Origin: Bradyrhizobium sp. Tv2a-2 | GTDB lineage: Bacteria; Pseudomonadota; Alphaproteobacteria; Rhizobiales; Xanthobacteraceae | Direction: 5' to 3' | Assembly: GCF_000472425.1 (NCBI RefSeq) | Contig: NZ_AXAI01000013.1 | Coordinates: 168 to 64,167 of the forward strand | DNA length: 64,000 nt | Shown: piece after piece, positions 6,893 through 15,805 of the stretch | Layout: each line of letters starts with the position of its first letter | How positions within the stretch are numbered: the first letter of the stretch is position 1 | Translations under genes and position numbers: made by a program | The notes under the pieces: model-generated | The model's input: the letters and a program-made list of their open reading frames with translations, nothing else | What the model was told of the DNA's origin: nothing | Database searches by the model: none

Positions 6893-7033
6893 TCAGATCG
6901 CAAACAGCCACACCGCGATAATGGTGCCGAGTGTCGCCAGGCCGCTGATGGTCCAGCCGGCGGCGTAGGCCGCCTCTTCCTCGCGCGTGACCGGCGGTGA
7001 TTCGACACGAATCATGTCCGTTCGCCAATCCAT
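6893..7033 (-). CDS. Small single-helix membrane protein
   Basis: 46 residues, beginning MDWRTDMIRVESPPVTREEE and ending in one hydrophobic helix rich in Gly, Leu and Ile with a final FAI. GGAGAG lies 5 nt upstream of the ATG. Polar N-terminus and C-terminal helix suggest a tail-anchored inner-membrane protein. Function unknown. Confidence 0.55.
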   Translation of the reverse strand: MDWRTDMIRVESPPVTREEEAAYAAGWTISGLATLGTIIAVWLFAI

Positions 7034-7237
7034 GGTCGCTCTCCGAACGCTTTGTCCCAACAAGGGAATTAGCGAAGGACCTAACCGGAACGACCGCGCT
7101 TTGGTTCCACTTCATTCGAAAAAGACAAATGCATGGCCTACGCTCTCACAAATATCTGATTGTCGAGGAGGAACCGTTCGGGGTCGGGTTCCATTATGGT
7201 GCTGCGACAAACCAGCACACCTACGGAGGTTCTCCCA

Positions 7238-7447
7238 ATGCGCAAACTGATCATCGCCACGGCCGCTCTCGCCTTCCTGTCCTCGACTGCCATGGCCCAG
7301 GACAAGGCTGGGAGCACCTCCACGGCGCCCGCGGCCACGAGCGGTGACACCATGAGCAAGGGCGAGATGTCCAAGACGAGCAAGGCCAAGAAGTCGAAGA
7401 AGTCGGCTGCAAAGAAGACCGGCGACGACGCCATGCAGAAGCAGTAA
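7238..7447 (+). CDS. Small secreted Lys/Ser/Thr-rich protein
   Basis: 69 residues. ACGGAGGT seven nt upstream fixes the ATG. A clear signal peptide (MRKLIIATAALAFLSSTAMA, cut after AMA) precedes a mature part of low complexity: SGDTMSKGEMSKTSKAKKSK and a second KKSAAKK block. It resembles the short MxKDx-type periplasmic repeat proteins of rhizobia; a role in envelope stress or polyanion binding is only a guess. A GC-rich terminator follows 25 nt after the stop. Confidence 0.7.
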   Translation: MRKLIIATAALAFLSSTAMAQDKAGSTSTAPAATSGDTMSKGEMSKTSKAKKSKKSAAKKTGDDAMQKQ

Positions 7448-7472
7448 GGCGCGGCTCTCTCGCCAACGACCC

Positions 7473-7496
7473 GGCCGCCTCTCGCAGGCGGCCTTT
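7473..7496 (+). terminator. Intrinsic terminator after the small secreted protein
   Basis: GGCCGCC-tctcgca-GGCGGCC followed by TTTT, 25 nt downstream of the stop codon. Confidence 0.75.
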
Positions 7497-7525
7497 TCGT
7501 TTGGGCTTGTTGTTCGGGGTCGAAG

Positions 7526-8041
7526 CTACGGCGCGCCCAGCTTCTCGTCGGCCAGCCGCGCGGCGAGCCACCGCGTCAGGTCCGGCTCGAGCTTGCCGGC
7601 GACATAGACCTCGCACATTGCGACATTCTGTTTTGCAAGCGTCAGCAGCACACCGATCCCCCAGGCGAACCAGACCAGCGGATCGGTCATCGCCTTGAGC
7701 TTCTGCTGGTCATGCTCGATCGGCTGGTGGTTGGTGGCCTTCCTGACCTCGACCGCGAGCAAATTATCGGGAACGGCGCGCTGATGAACGACGATGTCGG
7801 GGAAGATCGATTTGCCGAGCGCGTCGTCGGTCGAGACGATCGTGCCGTGCGGCAGGCGCAGCATGCGCTCGCCCAGCCGGTTATAGTCGCAATCGACCTG
7901 CCATCCCGGATACTGCTTCTCCAGATAGACCGCGAGCCGATGGGTCAGCGCGCGCTCGCCGGCGTCCTTGTCAAGGAGAAAGGCCTCCCGGGCATAAAAC
8001 TCCTGCAGTGCGGCGACTAGCTTGTTCAGTTCGGTCTGCAT
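7526..8041 (-). CDS. Hypothetical protein, possible PD-(D/E)XK nuclease fold
   Basis: 171 residues. A helical N-terminus (MQTELNKLVAALQEFYAREA) is followed by WQVDCDYNRLGERMLRLP, then FPDIVVHQR, then NLLAVEVRKATNH. The spacing of an Asp after a hydrophobic strand and a Glu in the next strand (D-IVV...VEV-R) is that of the restriction-endonuclease-like fold, with Arg where Lys is usual. No methylase or helicase is adjacent, so it is not an obvious restriction system. Function unknown; the fold is inference. Confidence 0.6.
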   Translation of the reverse strand: MQTELNKLVAALQEFYAREAFLLDKDAGERALTHRLAVYLEKQYPGWQVDCDYNRLGERMLRLPHGTIVSTDDALGKSIFPDIVVHQRAVPDNLLAVEVRKATNHQPIEHDQQKLKAMTDPLVWFAWGIGVLLTLAKQNVAMCEVYVAGKLEPDLTRWLAARLADEKLGAP

Positions 8042-8080
8042 CCGCCCTCCGACTGTAGACCGTCATTTCACTCCGTCCCT

Positions 8081-8205
8081 CGTCATTCCACGGCGCCTCG
8101 AAACGGCGAACACGGAATCTCCGGGTTCGATGCTTGGCATCGCCCCGGAGTGACTCAAATACGGTTTGTGATTCTGGATCGCTTCGCTGGCGCTCGCAAT
8201 GTCGT
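8081..8205. repeat. Dispersed palindromic repeat, family A (degenerate copy)
   Basis: CGTCATTCCACGGCGC at the left and GCCCCGGAGTGACTC at the right are imperfect inverted ends around CGGAATCTCCGGGTTCGATG. They are followed by a tail reading GATCGCTTCGCTGGCGCTC. Better-preserved copies lie at 22621 and 56701. Confidence 0.6.
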
Positions 8206-8251
8206 TCTTGTCGCGCACACCACGTCGACAACCACAATGGTGCCGTGGCCC

Positions 8252-9799
8252 TTAGAACTGCACCTCGATCAGGCGCGGCCCCTTCTCGCGCACGGCTTCT
8301 TCCAGCGCCTTGTTGAACTCGTCGGCGGTGGTGACCGCGCGACCCGGCACACCCATGCCCTTGGCCATCGCGACGAAGTCCAGCGTCGGGCGGTCGAGCT
8401 TGAGCATGTCCTGGGCGCGCTTGCCCGGCTCGCCGGCGCCGACGCCGTCGAACTCGCCGCGCAGGATCTGATAGATCTTGTTGGCGAAAACAATGGTAAC
8501 CACGTCGAGGCCCTCGCGCGCCTGCGTCCACAGCGACTGGATCGTATACATGGCGCTGCCGTCGCCGACCATGCACATGACTTTTCGGTCGGGACAGGCA
8601 ACTGCGGCGCCGGTGGCGATAGGGGTCGAGAAACCGATCGAACCGCCCATGTTCTGCAGCCAGTCATGCGGCGCAGAGGCCGCCGTCGGCGGAAAAAAGC
8701 CGCGGCCGGTGGTGATGGATTCATCGACCACGATGGCGTTTTCCGGAATCGCGCACGCGATCGCCTGCGCGATCGAGGTGAGATTGAGCGCGCCGGTCGG
8801 CTTGTTGAGTTCGATAAGTTTCTGCGGCTTGACGTCGGACGGTTTGGCGCCGACCGCGCCCGCAAGCGCCTCCAGCGCCGCGACCGAGTTCTCGCCCCAG
8901 GAGGTCATGCGATGCACGTCGCAGCCCTCGGGCTTTAGCATGCTCGGCTTGTTCGGATAGGCGAAGAAGGCGATCGGATCGTTGGCCTCGACCAGCACGA
9001 TGTGCTTGAAGTCTTTCAGGATCGGCAGCGCCTGCTCGATCACGTAAGGGATACGGTTGATGGAGAAACGACCACGGCCGCGCGCCATCCGGGGGTGAAA
9101 GGTCTGGCCCATCACGGTGCACCCGGTCTTCCCGGCGATCTGCTGGGCCAGCGCCAGGGCCTGCTCGGTCAGCGCATTTCCGGTAACAAGCAGCAGCGTA
9201 TGAGCGGCATCCTCATGCAGTATGCGCGCGGTCTTCTCCACCGCCTGCGGCGAATAGCTGATGCGCTGGTTGCTCTCGGGAACCTGCGCAATGCCGTCGG
9301 CCTCGTTCCAGGCGGTGTCGGCGGGCAGGATCAGGGTCGCGATCTGCGGCGGCGCGCTTTTGGCGGCAGCGATCGCAGCGGCGCCGTCGGCGGCGACCGA
9401 CCGGGCATCCGGCGAGGTGCGCACCCAGGCCGACATCGGTCGCGCCAGCCCCTCGATGTCGGAGGTCAGCGGCGCATTGTAGCCGATGTGATAGGTCGCG
9501 TGCTGACCGACGATGTTGACGATGCCGGAATGGGCCTTCTTGGCGTTGTGCAAATTGGCAAGGCCGTTGGCGAGGCCGGGGCCGAGATGCAGAAGCGTCG
9601 AGGCAGGCTTTCCCTTCATACGGAAATAGCCGTCGGCTGCCCCGGTCACCACGCCCTCGAACAGACCAAGCACACAGCGCATGCCCTCGACCCGGTCGAG
9701 CGCCGCGACGAAGTGCATCTCTGACGTGCCCGGGTTGGTGAAGCAGACGTCGACGCCGCCTGCAACCAGGGTTCTGACCAGACTTTCCGCGCCGTTCAT
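8252..9799 (-). CDS. Acetolactate synthase large-subunit-like TPP enzyme
   Basis: 515 residues from the ATG at 9799 (GGAACGA upstream). Three-domain TPP enzyme: N-terminal Pyr domain with CFTNPGTSEMHFVAALD and an FEG glutamate that would activate TPP, a central domain, and a C-terminal PP domain with the GDGSAMYTIQSLW motif ending in FANK rather than the usual NN. Enzymes of this type decarboxylate 2-keto acids such as pyruvate. No regulatory IlvH subunit or ilvC is adjacent, so a biosynthetic IlvB role is unlikely. It shares layout with the benzoylformate decarboxylase at 22725. Substrate unknown. Confidence 0.8.
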   Translation of the reverse strand: MNGAESLVRTLVAGGVDVCFTNPGTSEMHFVAALDRVEGMRCVLGLFEGVVTGAADGYFRMKGKPASTLLHLGPGLANGLANLHNAKKAHSGIVNIVGQHATYHIGYNAPLTSDIEGLARPMSAWVRTSPDARSVAADGAAAIAAAKSAPPQIATLILPADTAWNEADGIAQVPESNQRISYSPQAVEKTARILHEDAAHTLLLVTGNALTEQALALAQQIAGKTGCTVMGQTFHPRMARGRGRFSINRIPYVIEQALPILKDFKHIVLVEANDPIAFFAYPNKPSMLKPEGCDVHRMTSWGENSVAALEALAGAVGAKPSDVKPQKLIELNKPTGALNLTSIAQAIACAIPENAIVVDESITTGRGFFPPTAASAPHDWLQNMGGSIGFSTPIATGAAVACPDRKVMCMVGDGSAMYTIQSLWTQAREGLDVVTIVFANKIYQILRGEFDGVGAGEPGKRAQDMLKLDRPTLDFVAMAKGMGVPGRAVTTADEFNKALEEAVREKGPRLIEVQF

Positions 9800-10051
9800 T
9801 CGTTCCGCTCCGCTTGCCAAAAAAGTTTTTGAGTACAATGACGATCAACCATTGTTCACAGCATTCGTCAAAGGCCACCACGGCATTGCTGCCATCGCCG
9901 GCGCCCCCGCCCTCGACCTCGCGCGGTCATGGTGCGAATTCGGTAACTCCAATGGGTGAATTTTCCGCTGTCACAAGGCCGTGGCTTGCACAAAATACCA
10001 AGCTGTGGCTCCTGTTGCAGATCGGGTCCGTTTTAGCTGAGGAAACCAGTG

Positions 10052-10630
10052 ATGCGGGTGATTGCCGGAATAGTTGCAGTGCTGCTGTTGGCCGTGACGA
10101 GCCAGGCTCAGGCCCAGTTTCAAACCCCGTTTTACGATAGCCGTGACATCATGGGCGGCGGCCCGAATTTCTTCGGCGGCGGCGCGAGCCCAATCCCCCG
10201 CCAGACCGTGATGTATCCGACCAGCTATGCCCCCGGCACCATCGTGATCAACACCGCCGAGCGGCGGCTGTATCTCGTGCAGGGAGGCGGAGAAGCGCTG
10301 CGCTACGGCATCGGCGTGGGACGTGACGGCTTCCGCTGGGGCGGGGTGCACCGCGTCTCGGCGAAGCGCGAGTGGCCGGACTGGACGCCGCCGCGGGAGA
10401 TGCTGGCGCGCCGGCCTGACCTGCCGCGCCACATGAGAGGCGGTATCGAAAACCCGCTCGGGGCCCGGGCGCTCTATCTCGGCTCGACGCTCTATCGCAT
10501 TCACGGCTCCAACGAGCCGGAGACGATTGGACAGGCCGTCTCCTCCGGCTGCTTCCGCATGACCAATGAGGACGTGGTCGATCTTTATAACCGGGTCTCC
10601 GTCGGCGCCACGGTGGTGGTGATGAACTGA
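10052..10630 (+). CDS. L,D-transpeptidase (YkuD/ErfK family)
   Basis: 192 residues. A signal peptide (MRVIAGIVAVLLLAVTSQAQAQ) precedes a YkuD catalytic domain beginning PGTIVINTAERRLYLV. It contains the conserved histidine in RIHGSNEPETIG and the catalytic Cys in SSGCFRMTNEDVVDLY. Such enzymes make 3-3 cross-links in peptidoglycan or attach lipoprotein to it, acting in the periplasm. The ATG at 10052 is preferred over an in-frame GTG 3 nt upstream because of the GAGGAAA spacing. The next gene follows in a coupled frame. Confidence 0.92.
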   Translation: MRVIAGIVAVLLLAVTSQAQAQFQTPFYDSRDIMGGGPNFFGGGASPIPRQTVMYPTSYAPGTIVINTAERRLYLVQGGGEALRYGIGVGRDGFRWGGVHRVSAKREWPDWTPPREMLARRPDLPRHMRGGIENPLGARALYLGSTLYRIHGSNEPETIGQAVSSGCFRMTNEDVVDLYNRVSVGATVVVMN

Positions 10631-11430
10631 ACCAGCATCTGCAGCGGCCGCTCGTCGCGGCCATCGCGGTGCTGGTCGCGGTCCTCGCTGTGCCGACGCT
10701 GCGAGCGGCATCGGCCGAGAATGCCACCGTCGCCGCCAAGCAGCGTGCCGAGCGAAAGACCTTCACCGACGCCGAGATCGCTGAGGGCTTTCTGAAGACG
10801 ACCTTCGGTACCGAATTCCACCTCGCAGGCCGGGTCGACCGCATCCGCAAATATGCGGTGCCGGTGCGCGTATTCGCTGAGGGCGGGAGCCGCGAGCGCA
10901 AGGCTCAGCTTGCGCGCGTCGTCGCCGACATCGCGACGCATGTTCAGCATCTCGACATCGGAATGACGACAAGCCGGGCGGCCGCGACTATCGAGGTGCG
11001 GCTGGTGCGCGACCGCGACCTCTATCCAACCATCAAGAAACTCTATGGCAGCGAGCGGGCGCGCGAGATCAAGGCCTCGCTTGACCCGCAATGCCTGTCG
11101 GGCTTCCGCAAGAACGATGCCTACGAAATCCAGCATTCCGACGTGATCCTCGCGACCGACGTCAGCGATTTCACCTTCCTCGATTGCGCCTATGAGGAAC
11201 TGTTGCAGGCGCTGGGCCCGATCAACGATACGGATACGGTGCCCTGGACCATGTTCAACGACGAGGTCTCGATGGGCTTCTTCGATGTCTACGACCAGTA
11301 CATCCTCAATCTGCTCTACGATCCACGCGTCACGCCGGGCATGACTGTCGAGCAGATCAAGGCCGTGCTGCCTGAAGCGCTCGCGGACGCGCGCGCCTTC
11401 GTGCGCAAGGTCAACGATCTGCCGGAATAG
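10627..11430 (+). CDS. DUF2927 family exported protein, probable CTG start
   Basis: About 267 residues. The first ATG/GTG-type start is GTG 10669, which would cut the signal peptide short (MLVAVLAVPTLRAASA). A CTG at 10627 gives a normal n-region (NQHLQRPLVAAIAVLV) and overlaps the previous stop as CTGA, like an ATGA junction. The mature protein holds FLKTTFGTEFHLAG, an internal VRLVRDRDLYP and later DCAYEELLQALGPINDTD, which I recognise as DUF2927. Function is unknown. Coupling to the L,D-transpeptidase suggests a cell-envelope role. Confidence 0.7.
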   Translation: MNQHLQRPLVAAIAVLVAVLAVPTLRAASAENATVAAKQRAERKTFTDAEIAEGFLKTTFGTEFHLAGRVDRIRKYAVPVRVFAEGGSRERKAQLARVVADIATHVQHLDIGMTTSRAAATIEVRLVRDRDLYPTIKKLYGSERAREIKASLDPQCLSGFRKNDAYEIQHSDVILATDVSDFTFLDCAYEELLQALGPINDTDTVPWTMFNDEVSMGFFDVYDQYILNLLYDPRVTPGMTVEQIKAVLPEALADARAFVRKVNDLPE

Positions 11431-11664
11431 TCGATCATTTCGATCAGACGACGCGGCCGGGCCGCGACCGGCGATGGTGGCGGAAATGCGACGCTGAACA
11501 AAATGTGATCTGGCGCTCCAGTCTTCCCTTAATCAAAACGAAACAGTATAGTTCTATTCCCCCTTGATAGTGTCCCGGGGCCGCCGCGACGGTCAGCAAT
11601 GATCCTAGCCGCGGCCCCGGCAGCTCGGTCTGCCTCTCCCTTCTTGAAAGCGCGCGTAGCGGCA

Positions 11665-12795
11665 ATGAGTTTTCGCCTGGTCCGGTGGATCGCGTTGGCC
11701 TGTGCCCTGGCGCTGACGCTCGTGGGCTGCACGACGCTGCCGCGCACGCCCTATACCACGTCCGACGCGAGCGCCTCCCGCGTGCTCGATGTCGACGGCT
11801 TGCGGCGCTACGCGGACGAGCCGGCGTCGAAATTCCTGGCCGACAAGGACGACACCGCACCCATCAGGACCTATCTCGCGCTGTCCGGCGGCGGCGCCGA
11901 CGGCGCCTATGGCGCGGGCATCCTCAACGGCTGGACCGCCGCCGGCAGCCGCCCCAACTTCTCCATCGTCTCAGGCGTGAGCACCGGCGCCATCATCGCG
12001 CCCTTTGCCTTTCTCGGCCCGCAATATGACGACACGCTGCGCGAGATCTACACCTCGGGCATAGCCGAAAGCCTGCTCGAGAGTCCAAAAATCTTCCAGG
12101 CGGTGTTCGGCTCCGGCCTGTTCGGCAATGCCCGCCTGCGCGAATTGGTCGCGCGCTATGTCGGCTCCGACCTGTTGGCGCAGATCGCGCGCGAACATGC
12201 CAAAGGTCGTCGGCTGCTCGTCGTCACGACCGATCTCGATACGCAGCGCACCGCGATCTGGGACATGGGCAAGATCGCCGCCATCGGCACGCCCGAGGCG
12301 TTGAAGCTGTTTCGCGACGTCGTCGCCGCCTCCGCCAGCATTCCCCTGGTGTTTCCGCCGATCCTCATCGAGGCCGAGGCGGAAGGCAGACGGTTTCAGG
12401 AGATGCATGTCGACGGCGGTGTGATGACCCCGGTGCTGACGCTGCCGGACGCGATCCTGTTCCAGGGGCACGCGCTGCCGAAGAACAGCCGGTTCGACAT
12501 CTATATCCTGGTCAACAACAAGCTCGAGCGCGATTTCGAGGTGGTCCCGAACGGCACGATCGACGTGGCCTCACGCAGCCTCGGATCGATCACGAAAGCA
12601 CAGACGCGCTCCGTCGTGCTATCGACCTACGAGTTCGCTCGGCGCAATCGCGTGGGCTTCAACCTGTCCTATATTTCCCGCGACTATCCCGCAGCGGACT
12701 CCGACGGCTTCAACACGGCCTATATGCGCAGGCTCTACCAGTTTGGCTTTGAGAAAGCCTCCGGCGGGCATGCCTGGACGGGAACGCCGCCCTAA
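11665..12795 (+). CDS. Patatin-like phospholipase lipoprotein
   Basis: 376 residues from the ATG at 11665. The N-terminus carries a lipoprotein signal ending LVGC (lipobox). The patatin domain follows with the oxyanion loop SGGGADGAYGAG, the nucleophile elbow GVSTG (Ser), and the Asp of the Ser-Asp dyad in VDGGV. These proteins are serine acyl hydrolases acting on phospholipids. A lipoprotein version should sit in the periplasm or outer membrane. About 230 nt of mostly featureless DNA precede it. Confidence 0.88.
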   Translation: MSFRLVRWIALACALALTLVGCTTLPRTPYTTSDASASRVLDVDGLRRYADEPASKFLADKDDTAPIRTYLALSGGGADGAYGAGILNGWTAAGSRPNFSIVSGVSTGAIIAPFAFLGPQYDDTLREIYTSGIAESLLESPKIFQAVFGSGLFGNARLRELVARYVGSDLLAQIAREHAKGRRLLVVTTDLDTQRTAIWDMGKIAAIGTPEALKLFRDVVAASASIPLVFPPILIEAEAEGRRFQEMHVDGGVMTPVLTLPDAILFQGHALPKNSRFDIYILVNNKLERDFEVVPNGTIDVASRSLGSITKAQTRSVVLSTYEFARRNRVGFNLSYISRDYPAADSDGFNTAYMRRLYQFGFEKASGGHAWTGTPP

Positions 12796-12810
12796 CACGA
12801 CGCGCCTCAA

Positions 12811-13015
12811 ATCTTCGAATTGCAGATCGCCTTGAGTGCCTTCCATTCCGCGGCCGTCAAGAGCGGCGGGCCGCTCGGCGAGATGTCCGCTTCGCTCATG
12901 CGCTTCAACCGCTCCTCGGTGAGCGCATGGCTCGCCAGAACCTGTTGTCGCCGCGAAGGCAATCCCCGTTCGAGCGCTAACGAAGTGCTGGCGGACTCGT
13001 GATGAACCGCCGGCT
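12811..13015 (-). pseudogene. Possible short coding remnant without a start
   Basis: On the minus strand an open frame of about 65 codons ends LLTAAEWKALKAICNSKI at 12811 and contains SHALTEERLKRMSEADIS. A stop lies just upstream and there is no ATG or GTG in a suitable place. It may be the C-terminal end of a small protein, or chance. Confidence 0.2.
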
Positions 13016-13026
13016 CCGATTAACGG

Positions 13027-14199
13027 TCAGGCGGTCTTCTCGAACAGCTCCCGCCCGATCAGCATCCGCCGGATTTCGCTGGTGCCGGCGCCGATCTCGT
13101 AGAGCTTGGCGTCGCGCAACAGCCGCCCGGTCGGATAGTCGTTGATATAGCCGTTGCCACCGAGCAGCTGGATCGCATCCAGCGCGCATTGGGTGGCCTT
13201 TTCCGCCGCGTACAGGATGGCGCCGGCGGCGTCCTCGCGAGTGGTCTCGCCCCGGTCGCAGGCTTTTGCGACCGCATAGACATAGGCGCGCGAGGCGTTC
13301 ATCGTGGTGTACATGTCGGCGAGCTTGCCCTGCACGAGCTGGAAGGCGCCGATCGGCTGGCCAAACTGCTTGCGCTCATGCACATAAGGCAGCACCGCGT
13401 CCATGCAGGCCTGCATGATGCCGAGCGGACCTGCCGCCAGCACCGCGCGCTCATAATCGAGGCCCGACATCAGGACGTTCACGCCGCGGCCGACCTCGCC
13501 CAGCACGTTCTCCTCCGGCACCTCGCAATCCTCGAACACGAGCTCGCACGTGTCGGAGCCGCGCATACCGAGTTTGTCGAGCTTCTGCGCGGTGGAAAAT
13601 CCCTTCATGCCCTTTTCGATGATGAAGGCGGTGATGCCGCGCGGGCCGGCCTCCGGATCGGTCTTGGCATAGACCACCAGCGTCTCCGCCACGGGCCCGT
13701 TGGTGATCCACATCTTGGAGCCGTTGAGCACGTAGCGGTCGCCCTTCTTGTCGGCGCGCGTCTTCATCGACACCACGTCCGAGCCCGAGCCCGGCTCGGA
13801 CATTGCGAGCGACCCGACATGGTCGCCGGAAATCAGCTTGGGCAGATATTTGCGCTTCTGCGCCTCGTTACCGTTGCGGCGGATTTGGTTGACGCAGAGG
13901 TTGGAATGGGCGCCGTAGGACAGCCCGACGGCAGCGGAGGCGCGCGAGATCTCCTCCACCGCGATGCAATGCTCGAGATAGCCGAGCCCCGCCCCGCCAT
14001 ATTCCTCTTCGACCGTGATGCCGTGCAGGCCGAGCGCGCCGATCCTGGGCCAGAGATCGCGGGGGAATTGGTTGGACTTGTCGATCTCGGCCGCGCGCGG
14101 CGCGATTTCGTGGCTCGCGAAACTGTGCACGGTCTCGCGGATGGCATCCGCCGTCTCGCCAAGATCGAAATTGAAAATGCGATGGGCGTTGGGGATCAT
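13027..14199 (-). CDS. ivd: Isovaleryl-CoA dehydrogenase-like acyl-CoA dehydrogenase
   Basis: 390 residues from the ATG at 14199 with a purine-rich GGGAGAGAAGG upstream. Typical ACAD order: N-terminal helical domain, FAD strand region with AMSEPGSGSDVVSMKT and MWITNGP, then C-terminal helices. The usual catalytic Glu of the YEGT motif is replaced (YEIGAGTSEIRR), while a Glu is present in LDYERAVLA. That relocation is the signature of isovaleryl-CoA dehydrogenase. It oxidises isovaleryl-CoA in leucine breakdown, feeding electrons to ETF. No mccA/mccB partners are adjacent, so assignment is by sequence only. Confidence 0.85.
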   Translation of the reverse strand: MIPNAHRIFNFDLGETADAIRETVHSFASHEIAPRAAEIDKSNQFPRDLWPRIGALGLHGITVEEEYGGAGLGYLEHCIAVEEISRASAAVGLSYGAHSNLCVNQIRRNGNEAQKRKYLPKLISGDHVGSLAMSEPGSGSDVVSMKTRADKKGDRYVLNGSKMWITNGPVAETLVVYAKTDPEAGPRGITAFIIEKGMKGFSTAQKLDKLGMRGSDTCELVFEDCEVPEENVLGEVGRGVNVLMSGLDYERAVLAAGPLGIMQACMDAVLPYVHERKQFGQPIGAFQLVQGKLADMYTTMNASRAYVYAVAKACDRGETTREDAAGAILYAAEKATQCALDAIQLLGGNGYINDYPTGRLLRDAKLYEIGAGTSEIRRMLIGRELFEKTA

Positions 14200-14316
14200 G
14201 GCGGCCTTCTCTCCCGGCAAAATTCCTGAGGCATTGCCACAGGCTTATTCCCTGCGTAAGCGCTTGTCACGGGCTGAAATTCCGCCCCAAGCGAGGTTTC
14301 GTGATGGTTTCGCGCC

Positions 14317-14404
14317 CTAAAGCGCGTTGGCTTCGGGCCTTTGAAGGAGCATGATCTTTCCGGAAATCCGCTACACGCTTTTCCAGATCGTGCACAGCGC
14401 CTAA
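14317..14404. repeat. Dispersed repeat, family B (diverged copy)
   Basis: Contains AAAGCGCG, then GGAGCATGATCTTTCCGGAA and CGCTACACGCTTTTCC, related to the copies at 24444 and 45381. It lies between isovaleryl-CoA dehydrogenase and the first P450. The dyad CGGAAA/TTTTCC could fold as RNA. Confidence 0.6.
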
Positions 14405-14509
14405 ACGCAACCCGTTGCGGCCAAATGCAGCTTGCCCCGGCGCACGCAACGGGCTGTAATCGCGAAAAATACCGCCCTGAATCGCGGATGAACCGGAGGG
14501 AGCTAGCAC

Positions 14510-15781
14510 ATGCACGGAGCGATGGATCTCGCGCGACCGATGAGCCTGGACGCAGCGCGCGAACGCGCAATGTCGTTGCCGCTTGCGGATTTCGATCCCG
14601 GCGACCCCGAATTGTTCCGCGCCGACACGCACTGGCCGTATTTCGACCGGCTGCGCAAGGAAGACCCGGTCCATTACTGCAAGGACAGCATGTTCGGCCC
14701 GTACTGGTCGGTGACCCGGTACAACGACATCATGGACATCGAGACCAACCACGCGGTGTTCTCCTCGGCGGCCTCGCTCGGCGGCATTACCATCCGCGAT
14801 GTTCCAACGGACTTGCGCCGCGAAAGCTTCATTGCCATGGACCAGCCGCGCCACAGTGCGCAGCGCAAGACCGTGGCGCCGATGTTCACGCCGACCCATC
14901 TCGACCAGCTCGCGATCAGCATTCGCAAGCGCTCGGCCGAATGCCTCGACAACCTGCCGGCAGGAGAGGTGTTCGACTGGGTGGACAAGGTCTCGATCGA
15001 GCTCACCACCCAGATGCTGGCCGTGCTGTTCGACTTCCCCTGGGAGGACCGGCGCAAGCTGACGCGCTGGTCGGATATCGCAACCACCCTCCCCGGCGTC
15101 GGCGGCCTGGTTGCGACCGAGGACGAGCGGCAGGCCGAACTCATGGACTGCGCGAGCTATTTCGCAAGGCTCTGGAAGGAGCGCATCGACCAGCCGCCAA
15201 AGAGCGACCTGTTGTCGATGATGGCGCATGGCGAGGCCACGCGCGACATGGACCCGAAGAATTTTCTCGGCAATCTGATCCTTCTGATCGTCGGCGGCAA
15301 CGATACCACGCGCAACACCATGTCGGGCAGCATCTTTGCCCTGAACCAGCATCCCGACCAATACCAGAAGCTGCGCGACAACCCGGCGCTGATCGACAGC
15401 TTTGTCTCCGAGGTGATCCGCTGGCAGACGCCGCTGGCGCATATGCGGCGCACGGCGCTCGACGACATCGAATTCCGCGGGCGCAAGATCAAAAAGGGCG
15501 ACAAGGTCGTGATGTGGTACGTCTCGGGCAATCGCGACGAGCAGGCGATCGAACGTCCCTACGACTTCCTGATCGACCGCGCGCGGCCGCGGCAGCATCT
15601 GTCGTTCGGCTTCGGCATTCACCGCTGCGTGGGCCTCAGGCTGGCCGAGCTGCAGCTGAAGATCATCTGGGAAGAAATCCTCAAGCGTTTTGAGCATATC
15701 GAGGTGGTGGGCGAACCTAAGCGGGTTTATTCGAGCTTTGTGAAGGGCTACGAGACCTTGCCGGTCCGTATCAATGCGTAA
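14510..15781 (+). CDS. Cytochrome P450, CYP153-like (copy 1)
   Basis: 423 residues, GGAGGGAG seven nt before the ATG. It contains the I-helix oxygen motif GGNDTTRN, the K-helix region EVIRWQ, and the haem loop FGFGIHRCVG with ligand Cys373. The whole C-terminal third (WQTPLAHMRRTAL, VVMWYVSGNRDE) matches the CYP153 class of soluble bacterial P450s, which hydroxylate alkane or fatty chain ends. It is followed after 24 nt by a close paralogue. No ferredoxin or ferredoxin reductase gene is adjacent, so electrons must come from elsewhere. Substrate not determinable. Confidence 0.88.
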   Translation: MHGAMDLARPMSLDAARERAMSLPLADFDPGDPELFRADTHWPYFDRLRKEDPVHYCKDSMFGPYWSVTRYNDIMDIETNHAVFSSAASLGGITIRDVPTDLRRESFIAMDQPRHSAQRKTVAPMFTPTHLDQLAISIRKRSAECLDNLPAGEVFDWVDKVSIELTTQMLAVLFDFPWEDRRKLTRWSDIATTLPGVGGLVATEDERQAELMDCASYFARLWKERIDQPPKSDLLSMMAHGEATRDMDPKNFLGNLILLIVGGNDTTRNTMSGSIFALNQHPDQYQKLRDNPALIDSFVSEVIRWQTPLAHMRRTALDDIEFRGRKIKKGDKVVMWYVSGNRDEQAIERPYDFLIDRARPRQHLSFGFGIHRCVGLRLAELQLKIIWEEILKRFEHIEVVGEPKRVYSSFVKGYETLPVRINA

Positions 15782-15805
15782 GTCCGACCGAACAGGATAT
15801 CGAGA

